DNA from: Candidatus Sabulitectum sp.
GTDB lineage: Bacteria > Fermentibacterota > Fermentibacteria > Fermentibacterales > Fermentibacteraceae
Direction: 5' to 3'
Assembly (NCBI GenBank): GCA_023145935.1
Contig: JAGLDB010000046.1
Location: forward strand, 1-11,529
DNA: 11,529 nucleotides
In this document: positions 1-6,738 of the stretch, one piece after another
Layout of the letters: each line of letters opens with the position of its first letter
How positions within the stretch are numbered: the stretch's first letter is position 1
Notes under the pieces: generated by a model
The model's database searches: none
What the model saw: the letters and a program-made list of their open reading frames with translations, nothing else
Told to the model about the DNA's origin: nothing
Position numbers and translations under genes: made by a program

Positions 1-931
1 CTGTGAGCCATGTCATGGTGTTTCTAATCCTTCTTGTGCTGTCACCTGAAGCCACTGGATTGTCTTCACTGTAAACGTAGGCCATGAAAACCTCAGCAAC
101 TGCTGATATGCTGTCTGTAAGAAGAATTCTGCGTTCCCGAAGGCTGTCAACAAAAACACCCATCTGTTCTGCTGACATCTCTCTGTCACCTCGGCTGTTC
201 CTGTCATGCCTTACAAGTTCCTGAGACCTGGCAATATCAATGATGTAGGAAGTGAAGGAAGCATATCTGTAGCCGTTCACCCTGTCCTTTTCATGCATTT
301 GACCATTTTCAAGCGTCAGACGGAGGTGGTTGGCTCCCACAGGTTCCATGGTTCCTTCCATGGCGGTAATTGTTCTTGCAGGTGCTCCGGGATTACTTGT
401 ATGGATGATCACACCGAACAATTTTCCTGTGAGGTCATCTTTTTCCTGAACAAAAATCCTGTAGTTCTCAATTTCATCAACAAACATTCCAGGTTCAATC
501 CTTGCTGTTGGTCTCATGGTTCCGATATCCAGCAGAAGGTTGCGGGCAATATGGTTGGCTTCAGGAAGAACGCTGTTGTTGAATACCACAAGAATTCCAG
601 CTATGAGCAATGCAACCATCCCCAGAGGAAAGATTATGTTGTAGATGCTTGCACCGCTGGCTTTCATTGCAGTGATCTCAAGGTCTCCCGACAGTCTTCC
701 AACTGCGATTAGAATTCCCGCAAGAACTCCCATTGGAATAACCACTGCAATCATTGAAGGGAGAAGAAGCATGAAGATCTCTGCAACAACGCGCATTGGA
801 ACGCCTTTGCTGACGATTAGATCCAGCAGATCCAGAAGTTTGTCCAGCAGCATTATGAAAGTAAACAGCCCGAGAGAGAGCAGAAATGGCGGAAAAAATT
901 CCTTCAGGACATATACTTGCAACTTTTTCAT
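1..931 (-). CDS. LptF/LptG-family lipopolysaccharide export permease (YjgP/YjgQ), 3' end outside window
   Basis: Reading the minus strand from the ATG at 931-929 gives 310 uninterrupted codons to the window edge; the C-terminus is missing. In the family, LptF and LptG form the membrane part of the LptB2FG ABC transporter, which extracts lipopolysaccharide from the inner membrane and passes it to LptC/LptA. Seen here: start MKKLQVYVLKEFF; hydrophobic segments at about residues 13-30, 49-78 and 97-117; a cytoplasmic stretch near residues 83-95 (LEITAMKASGAS) typical of the coupling region; then VLPEAN (121-126) leading into a soluble region from about residue 130 that fits the periplasmic beta-jellyroll domain, including IEPGMFV at 145-151. 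Family members are usually about 360-430 residues, so the last transmembrane helices lie to the left. I cannot tell LptF from LptG. The start is supported by a promoter 46 bp upstream and a GGGA just before the ATG. It is divergent from the SprA gene. Plus-strand open frames over this region are its shadows. Confidence 0.9.
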   Translation of the reverse strand, partial: MKKLQVYVLKEFFPPFLLSLGLFTFIMLLDKLLDLLDLIVSKGVPMRVVAEIFMLLLPSMIAVVIPMGVLAGILIAVGRLSGDLEITAMKASGASIYNIIFPLGMVALLIAGILVVFNNSVLPEANHIARNLLLDIGTMRPTARIEPGMFVDEIENYRIFVQEKDDLTGKLFGVIIHTSNPGAPARTITAMEGTMEPVGANHLRLTLENGQMHEKDRVNGYRYASFTSYIIDIARSQELVRHDRNSRGDREMSAEQMGVFVDSLRERRILLTDSISAVAEVFMAYVYSEDNPVASGDSTRRIRNTMTWLT

Positions 932-976
932 TAAATTCCCATGATAGACGCTTGCGTTCAAGGTGGCTGACGGTGA

Positions 977-1005
977 ATTATAGCAATGTCGGGGTTCACT
1001 GTCAT
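977..1005 (-). promoter_or_regulatory. Near-consensus sigma-70-type promoter for the LptF/LptG-family gene
   Basis: On the minus strand, ATGACA (1005-1000; five of six bases of TTGACA) is followed by a 17-bp spacer and a perfect TATAAT (982-977). The expected transcription start is near 968-971, giving a leader of roughly 40 nt before the ATG at 931. Sequence, spacing and orientation all agree. Caveat: in Bacteroidota the main sigma factor prefers a different -10 motif (TAnnTTTG), so this reading assumes a sigma-70-like preference in this lineage. Confidence 0.6.
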
Positions 1006-1023
1006 GGTTCATGGAACATGGTT
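1003..1023. repeat. Three tandem 7-bp repeats (CATGGTT / CATGGAA / CATGGTT)
   Basis: CATGGTT at 1003-1009, CATGGAA at 1010-1016 and CATGGTT at 1017-1023 lie back to back with no spacer; the middle copy differs at two positions. The first copy overlaps the -35 element of the minus-strand promoter, and the block lies about 30 bp upstream of the SprA start codon. Short iterated sites between divergent genes can be operators, but no binding protein can be named from the sequence. Confidence 0.55.
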
Positions 1024-1045
1024 GTTGTTCAAGGATAGAACTCAC

Positions 1046-1052
1046 GAGGTGA
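1046..1052 (+). promoter_or_regulatory. Shine-Dalgarno site of the SprA-like gene
   Basis: GAGGTGA sits one base before the ATG at 1054. All seven bases can pair with the 3' end of 16S rRNA, with the GAGG core four bases from the start codon. Together with the signal peptide that begins at this ATG, it fixes the start. I see no convincing plus-strand promoter in 932-1045; the best candidate (TTCAAG 957-962, 16 bp, TATAGC 979-984) is weak. Confidence 0.7.
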
Positions 1053-1053
1053 A

Positions 1054-4000
1054 ATGAAAATACTTTTAATTCCAGCGCTTTTGTTTTTAATTGTATCTTC
1101 GGCCAGTGCAGCCGGATTGCGCAGTTTTACGCTTATTGACGAGAATCCCGGTTACTGGTATCAGGACTCTCTGCCGTGGCTTGTAAGCCTTCCGGCAGCT
1201 CAGGTTCAGGTATGGTCCAGCCTGATGGGTGATGGTCTCAGTTACAGACTTATGTACAGAGGCTACCCTCTTGCAACCTCCAGAACATGGTCTCTTGATG
1301 CTGTTCGCTCAAGGCTTATAGGGTGGAGTACATGGAAGAAATGGACAGAGGCAAATGCCCGAAACGGCATTCGCAACAGCGATACTCATGGTAGTCTTGT
1401 TCCAACCATCTATCTGCCGCTTTCAATGCCGGGTCTTATAGGCGACGCAATAGGAACCGGCGGTCAGCTTGATATTTCCGGGCATCAGACGATCTCTCTC
1501 TCAGGGGTAAGTCATATCTATCCAAACAGAGTGAATGTTGAGGGATCAAGTACATCTCTCTTTCCTGACCTGAAGATGGAACAGGATCTTCGCATTCGAC
1601 TGGATGGAACAATCGGTGAGAAAATTCATGTGGCAGTGGATCATGACAGCCAGAGGCAGATCGGTTCAGATTACAGCGTGAGTCTCAGCTACGACGGAGA
1701 TGATGATGAAATCATACAGTCAATCGAACTGGGTGATGTAAATCTGTCCATCACAGGCCCTGAGTTTATCAGCTATTCAATTCCGCATCAGGGGCTTTTC
1801 GGTGCAAAGCTCATTGCCCAGGCAGGTCCTTTTGACATTACTGCCATAGCAAGCAAGGAGGGCAGTTCAACAGAAAGCTCCGATTTTGTGGGGCAGGCTT
1901 CTCTTGTGAACGATTCAATCCTGGACATACGGCCGGCCAATAATTACTTCTTCCGGGCGTTTCCGGACACGGTTTCAGCACCATACATGAACCCCCTGGC
2001 CATTAGTGTATTTATTGACGATGGTGATCCAACAAATAATCTTGAGACAGGTGCAGTTGAGGGAACATGTTTCATACCGAACCCTTCCGGGGGAGAGGTG
2101 ACGGAATCGGGATGGTGGGATGTACTTGAACAGGGTATAGAGAAGGATTTTGTGCTGGTGGACTCCAACAGAACAATCAGATTCATCAGACCTGTGAACG
2201 ATAACTACCGTATTGCCGTTGCGCTTGTCACCATGGCTGGTGATACTGTGGGAACTGCTCCAAATAACCTGAAACTGATTAAGGAAACGAATCCTTTCCC
2301 CGATGATCTCTCATGGCAGTACGAGATGAGAAATTACTACTTCCTGGGCGCCAACAATATTGTCAGGGAAAGTTTCAACTGTGATATTTTTCTGCAACGA
2401 CCCGGTGAAGATCCCACCTCTGTCCAGGACGGAGTGCCATTCATTCAGGTTCTGGGGCTGGATACAAACGGCGATGGTCTCATGTACGATGAGGATGCTA
2501 CCATGGACTGGGAAAACGGTTTCATCATATTTCCCCAGAGCAGACCATTTGCCAGCGCTGATCTCGATTACCCCAACTATGTAGTCTACAATGAAAAGAA
2601 TCCCGCAATGAACAAGTCATTGTATTACATGAGGGTAAGTTACAGAGCAGCCTCCACCACATATTCCTTGGGACATATGGGAATTGTGGAAGGCAGCGAG
2701 AAGGTAACTCTTACAGTGGCAGGTCAAGCAAGAACTCTGGTACGCAACACGGACTATTCAATAATTTATGAAGTAGGTTTGCTGACTCTTATGGGGGAAG
2801 CTGCTGATCTTGCTCAGGACCCGGCTAATACCCTTCGAGTAACTTTTGAGTACATTCCTTTTTTCAGCTCTGTGTCTAAGACCCTGCTGGGTACCAGAAT
2901 AGTTTACAACATGGGCTCTCATTCCTGGATCGGGGGAACCATGATGTACGAAAATGCAAATTCCCCTGAAGACAGACCCAGAGTCGGAGAGGGTTCGTTC
3001 GGAACCACTGTGTTTGACGCAGATATTCATCTTGAGGCAAGACCTGAGTTTCTTACCGATGCTGTGAATATGCTGCCTCTGGTTTACACTGAAGCCGAGA
3101 GTCAGGTAGTGCTGTCAGGAGAAGTCGCGGTAAGCCTTCCTGTGGGAGAGAGTAAAGCCTGGCTGGATGACATGGAGGGATCAGAATCTACATTTCCCAT
3201 TGGACAGTCAAGGTCTGCATGGTTTTACTCTTCCATGCCCAGGCGTGCTTCTTCATCGCTTTTCCCAGTTGGGGAATCCAGATGGTACAACGCAACAGAC
3301 AGATGGTCACTTCACGACATTATTCCAGGTGAGACCAGCAATGACGCTCTTAAAAAGATCAGCGGAGTGCTGCAGTTTGTTTTTACTCCTGACGAGGACA
3401 ACCTTACCGGTTCCTGGGGTGGATTTCAGAGATGTATTGAGCGTTACGGAACTGATCTATCCCGGAAAACACATCTTTCTCTTTATGTAAGAGCCACCGG
3501 CTGCGCAGTGAATGGCAATCTTTACATTGATCTTGGTGAAAGAATAGATGAGGACACATACTGGCTCGAGAGGGTTGGAGACGATCTTGTGAGAAGGGCC
3601 AACGGGGTGCTTGATACAGAGGATGTTAACTCTGATGGAATAAGATCAACCACTGAAGACACAGGACTTGATATACTGCCTTCCGTTGATGAACCTGGAT
3701 ATAATTCAAGCAGTAACCCTGATCCCAACGACGATAACTATTTGTACAATGCCGGTGACCCTCTTAACATCAGATTCGATGCTATTAACAACTGCGAGAA
3801 TAATGGAAGGCTGGACACGGAGGATCTGAACCGGAATGGTGTTCTTGACCGGTCAAATTCTTTCTTCAGGATCAGAATACCGTTGAATGATCCCGACTAT
3901 ATAGTTTCAACCAGCTCTACCGGATGGATGCTTGTTCAGATCCCTCTTGATGATTCTCTGCTGGTGAGCGTTCCTTTTGTCTCTACAGGAGATCCTACCT

Positions 4001-6651
4001 GGGAGAAAATCACATATGCCCGTGTATGGGTTGATGGGTTTACTCAGCAGGATACTCTTGAATTCTATGATATGGGTCTTGTGGGCAACAGATGGGAGCC
4101 CAATAGTATCAGCCTTATCCAGCAGATAGGTTTTCCAGTTCAACCAGAGGAAAAATTCACAGTCTCTGTTGTGAACAATCGTCAGAATCAGAATTACATT
4201 GACAACCCTCCACCTGATATTGATCCAGGAGAAGACAGAAACGGTGAGCTGAAACTTGAGCAATCCATTAGTCTGGAATGTTCTGAAATACTCTCAGGTC
4301 ATGAAGGAGTAGCAAGACAGACATTTTATTCCATAGAGAATTATACCCAGTACCGATCCTTGAGTTTCCCCTTTCATGGAGGTTCTTCCGGAGGGGAACT
4401 ATTTTTTCAGATGGGTAGAGACAGCCTGAATTATTACGAAGTTACATGCGATGTACAGCAGGGCTGGCAGGAGGTAGAGGTTGATCTTCAGGATCTGGTC
4501 GATCTGAAAACCTTGAAAGATCAGACCGGAGAGGATGAACTGAGATCGGGAAATATTGCGGTTGTAGGCAATCCATCTCTTTCCGAGATTATGATGCTGG
4601 GGCTCGGTGTTAGAAACAGGAACGAGCCTTCACTGACTAATCTGGTATGGGTTGATGACATTACAGTTGTGGGACACTACCTGGAGCCTGGAAGTGCGCA
4701 CCGGGTGTCAGGTGACATCAAATTCGCGGATATGCTTTCAATCTCAGGTGACTACAGAATGATTGATGATGATTTTCACGGCCTGGGTAAAACCAGTGGA
4801 ACCGGAACTACGGTGACTCGTTACAGTGCTTCGTCTACTCTTAATCTGGACAGATTCACCCCTCCTGTATGGAACTGGTCGCTTCCAGCTACTTACGCAT
4901 GGAACAGGCATTTCTCTGAACCCAGGTATGCCACCAACAGTGATATACGGTTGGAAGGTGATGAAACGTGGGATTACCGCACTGAATCCAATAAGTGGGA
5001 CACCTCGATTCAGTGGAGAAGAAACGGCAGATCTGATGATTTCTTCGGACAGTATTTTCTTGATCCGATCCACATACGGCATGCGCTTGGAAATGGGTGG
5101 GGAAGAACAAGTACAACCCGTGATTCTACTGTAAATGAAAACGTTTCTTTTACTTATGACCTTCATCTGGGCAGAATGAGTCTGTTTCGTATGCCGGTGC
5201 TGGAGGACATCAGACTTCGCCCTACAAGGTTCGGGTTTGGTGTAAGCTGGAGGCGTGGAAGAAATGTGATGTATGACATTGCGAACAATGATACTGTTCT
5301 TACCCGGGACGACACAGAGCGTGTACTGCTTACAGACGGCAATATTGCCTTTAACCCATGGAAAGGGCTTACAACAAGCTACAGCCTTGCTGTTGGCCGT
5401 GATATGTACTACCCATGGGATGAACCATTAACAGGATTCAATGTTGGAAGAGAGACCTCACGCAACCAGAGTGCCGGGGTGAGCCAGGAGATAAACTTCT
5501 GGAATTATCTCAAACCCAGAGCCAGTTGGGATGTAAGGTACGGTATGACAAGACTCAGCCCGCACACTTCCACTGGGGCAGATACCTTGAGCAGGCCAGA
5601 TGTTGGTAGTGATGTTACTGCCAGACTGAACCTTAGACTCGGACTTGCTCACACCATCAGATCCATAGCGAGGTTAAGGGATGAGAGGCTTGATGAGGAC
5701 GCTTTACCAGGCAGCCCAAGGTGGCTGTTAAGCAAGATGGAGAGATGGGCTGACAGAATCACAGATCCGAATATAGTTTTCAGCAGATCCCGGGGCAGTG
5801 ACTACAACGATGTTCTGATCATGCCTTCAGCAGCCTACCAATTCGGATTTGAACCGGAGATCGACGGATTGGATCCGTACAGCAAGACGACTTCCAATTC
5901 AATGCAGATCTCGGGGGGGTACAGGCCTACCAGCACGATGTCTGTAAGGTTGGAGTACAATGATTCCGAGAACAAGAGCTATTATTCGGGCTTCTGGAAC
6001 AGAACGGACAATACCACATGGCCTTCAGTTACATTGTCGTGGAGTGGACTGGAAAGATATCAGCCGCTTGCTTTTCTCCGGAGTGGTTCAGTTAGCAGTG
6101 GCTACAGGTTGGAAACCAGTATGTCATCACGAATTGAAAGTGACAGCTTGACCCCGGTGAGCGAAACAAAAACTTCGAGATGGAGCCCTCTTATAAGTTT
6201 TACAGGTTCATTTGATAATAAGGTTCAGATAACAATTTCCGACAATATGTCTGCTACTGAAACAAGAAATTACACAGGAACCTCTGCTGTTGTTCGCTCG
6301 GGAAACAACTCGGCCCAGTTCAAGCTGACCTACAGTTTCAGTGCTCCAGGTGGGCTTTCTATCCCGATTCCCCTTCTGAACAGATTGCGATTGTCATTTC
6401 GCAGTGACCTTACAACATCTCTTTCAATTACCAGATCGACCAGTACAAGCGAGGTTACCGGTGGTCAGGCAGGGGAGACCCAGGTTCAGTCGGATAAGAC
6501 TGAATGGCGTATTGAACCATCTGCTTCTTATGATTTTGGAACAGTTACGGCTTCAATGACAGCAATTTACGGCTGGAAGAAAGATGCAGTTAACAACCAG
6601 TATGATCAGAAGGATGTGGGTCTGAATCTTTCAGTAACAATCAATTTCTGA
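1054..6651 (+). CDS. sprA: SprA/Sov-family outer-membrane translocon of the type IX secretion system
   Basis: A 1,865-residue protein. In Bacteroidota, SprA (Sov in Porphyromonas) is the giant outer-membrane beta-barrel through which type IX cargo leaves the periplasm; it is needed for gliding in Flavobacterium. Seen here: signal peptide at residues 1-20 (hydrophobic core, ASAA cleavage region); a first SprA_N-like region around 155-280 with DDDEIIQSIELGDVNL (216-231) and QGLFGAKL; LGLDTNGDGL followed by GFIIFP near 468-490; LLGTRIVYNMGSHSWIGG from 611; LDDMEGSES at 704; paired acidic DTEDVNSDG (854-862) and DTEDLNRNG (921-929) motifs; VWVDGF at 991; and a second SprA_N-like region near 1035-1150 with a YxxxPPPDIDPGED stretch and LEQSISL. 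The rest alternates polar and aromatic residues as in barrel strands and ends in Phe (SVTINF), as outer-membrane proteins often do. Classic SprA has about 2,400 residues, so this is a short form. No other type IX gene is in the window. Family assignment rests on remembered motifs, not a search. Confidence 0.85.
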   Translation: MKILLIPALLFLIVSSASAAGLRSFTLIDENPGYWYQDSLPWLVSLPAAQVQVWSSLMGDGLSYRLMYRGYPLATSRTWSLDAVRSRLIGWSTWKKWTEANARNGIRNSDTHGSLVPTIYLPLSMPGLIGDAIGTGGQLDISGHQTISLSGVSHIYPNRVNVEGSSTSLFPDLKMEQDLRIRLDGTIGEKIHVAVDHDSQRQIGSDYSVSLSYDGDDDEIIQSIELGDVNLSITGPEFISYSIPHQGLFGAKLIAQAGPFDITAIASKEGSSTESSDFVGQASLVNDSILDIRPANNYFFRAFPDTVSAPYMNPLAISVFIDDGDPTNNLETGAVEGTCFIPNPSGGEVTESGWWDVLEQGIEKDFVLVDSNRTIRFIRPVNDNYRIAVALVTMAGDTVGTAPNNLKLIKETNPFPDDLSWQYEMRNYYFLGANNIVRESFNCDIFLQRPGEDPTSVQDGVPFIQVLGLDTNGDGLMYDEDATMDWENGFIIFPQSRPFASADLDYPNYVVYNEKNPAMNKSLYYMRVSYRAASTTYSLGHMGIVEGSEKVTLTVAGQARTLVRNTDYSIIYEVGLLTLMGEAADLAQDPANTLRVTFEYIPFFSSVSKTLLGTRIVYNMGSHSWIGGTMMYENANSPEDRPRVGEGSFGTTVFDADIHLEARPEFLTDAVNMLPLVYTEAESQVVLSGEVAVSLPVGESKAWLDDMEGSESTFPIGQSRSAWFYSSMPRRASSSLFPVGESRWYNATDRWSLHDIIPGETSNDALKKISGVLQFVFTPDEDNLTGSWGGFQRCIERYGTDLSRKTHLSLYVRATGCAVNGNLYIDLGERIDEDTYWLERVGDDLVRRANGVLDTEDVNSDGIRSTTEDTGLDILPSVDEPGYNSSSNPDPNDDNYLYNAGDPLNIRFDAINNCENNGRLDTEDLNRNGVLDRSNSFFRIRIPLNDPDYIVSTSSTGWMLVQIPLDDSLLVSVPFVSTGDPTWEKITYARVWVDGFTQQDTLEFYDMGLVGNRWEPNSISLIQQIGFPVQPEEKFTVSVVNNRQNQNYIDNPPPDIDPGEDRNGELKLEQSISLECSEILSGHEGVARQTFYSIENYTQYRSLSFPFHGGSSGGELFFQMGRDSLNYYEVTCDVQQGWQEVEVDLQDLVDLKTLKDQTGEDELRSGNIAVVGNPSLSEIMMLGLGVRNRNEPSLTNLVWVDDITVVGHYLEPGSAHRVSGDIKFADMLSISGDYRMIDDDFHGLGKTSGTGTTVTRYSASSTLNLDRFTPPVWNWSLPATYAWNRHFSEPRYATNSDIRLEGDETWDYRTESNKWDTSIQWRRNGRSDDFFGQYFLDPIHIRHALGNGWGRTSTTRDSTVNENVSFTYDLHLGRMSLFRMPVLEDIRLRPTRFGFGVSWRRGRNVMYDIANNDTVLTRDDTERVLLTDGNIAFNPWKGLTTSYSLAVGRDMYYPWDEPLTGFNVGRETSRNQSAGVSQEINFWNYLKPRASWDVRYGMTRLSPHTSTGADTLSRPDVGSDVTARLNLRLGLAHTIRSIARLRDERLDEDALPGSPRWLLSKMERWADRITDPNIVFSRSRGSDYNDVLIMPSAAYQFGFEPEIDGLDPYSKTTSNSMQISGGYRPTSTMSVRLEYNDSENKSYYSGFWNRTDNTTWPSVTLSWSGLERYQPLAFLRSGSVSSGYRLETSMSSRIESDSLTPVSETKTSRWSPLISFTGSFDNKVQITISDNMSATETRNYTGTSAVVRSGNNSAQFKLTYSFSAPGGLSIPIPLLNRLRLSFRSDLTTSLSITRSTSTSEVTGGQAGETQVQSDKTEWRIEPSASYDFGTVTASMTAIYGWKKDAVNNQYDQKDVGLNLSVTINF

Positions 6652-6655
6652 TTCA

Positions 6656-6688
6656 GCTCTTGACATTAGAGCATTATCATTAAAAGAT
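6656..6688 (+). promoter_or_regulatory. Possible pilus-cluster promoter: TTGACA inside a GCTCT/AGAGC dyad
   Basis: The 87-bp gap after the SprA stop codon contains a perfect TTGACA at 6660-6665, starting nine bases after the stop. The -10 is unclear: AAAGAT (6683-6688) has the best spacing (17 bp) but matches only three of six bases; TAAAAG (6681-6686) matches four at 15 bp. The -35 overlaps an inverted repeat, GCTCT (6656-6660) and AGAGC (6668-6672), with a 7-nt loop. No T-run follows the dyad, so it does not look like an intrinsic terminator, and read-through from the SprA gene into the pilus genes is possible. Confidence 0.3.
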
Positions 6689-6723
6689 AGGTATTCGTGT
6701 GCTCATATTCTCTTATTTGAGGT

Positions 6724-6733
6724 AAGGAAGAGG
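6724..6733 (+). promoter_or_regulatory. Shine-Dalgarno site of the first pilB-like gene
   Basis: The purine-rich AAGGAAGAGG ends five bases before the ATG at 6739. It supports that start, which also preserves the KLG motif at residues 2-4 of the N-terminal MshEN domain. Confidence 0.65.
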
Positions 6734-6738
6734 TTTGA

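Noticed and set aside
206..944. Two plus-strand open frames (206-712 and 645-944) as possible genes
   Set aside because: They lie antisense to the LptF/LptG-family gene, whose minus-strand frame is open throughout with clear family features and a good promoter. The plus-strand translations show no recognisable domain and have no convincing ribosome-binding sites.
4744..5166. 140-residue minus-strand frame inside the SprA gene (with 102- and 75-residue overlapping frames)
   Set aside because: All three overlap the SprA barrel region, which reads through intact. Their translations have no domain signature, and chance open frames of this size are expected inside a 5.6-kb gene.
1054..6651. The large protein as LptD or another generic outer-membrane barrel
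   Set aside because: LptD is usually far shorter (about 750-1,000 residues), and the ordered set of SprA landmarks (ELGDVNL, LGTRIVYN, LDDMEGS, EDLNRNG, the PPPDIDPG/EQSISL region) is not expected in LptD.
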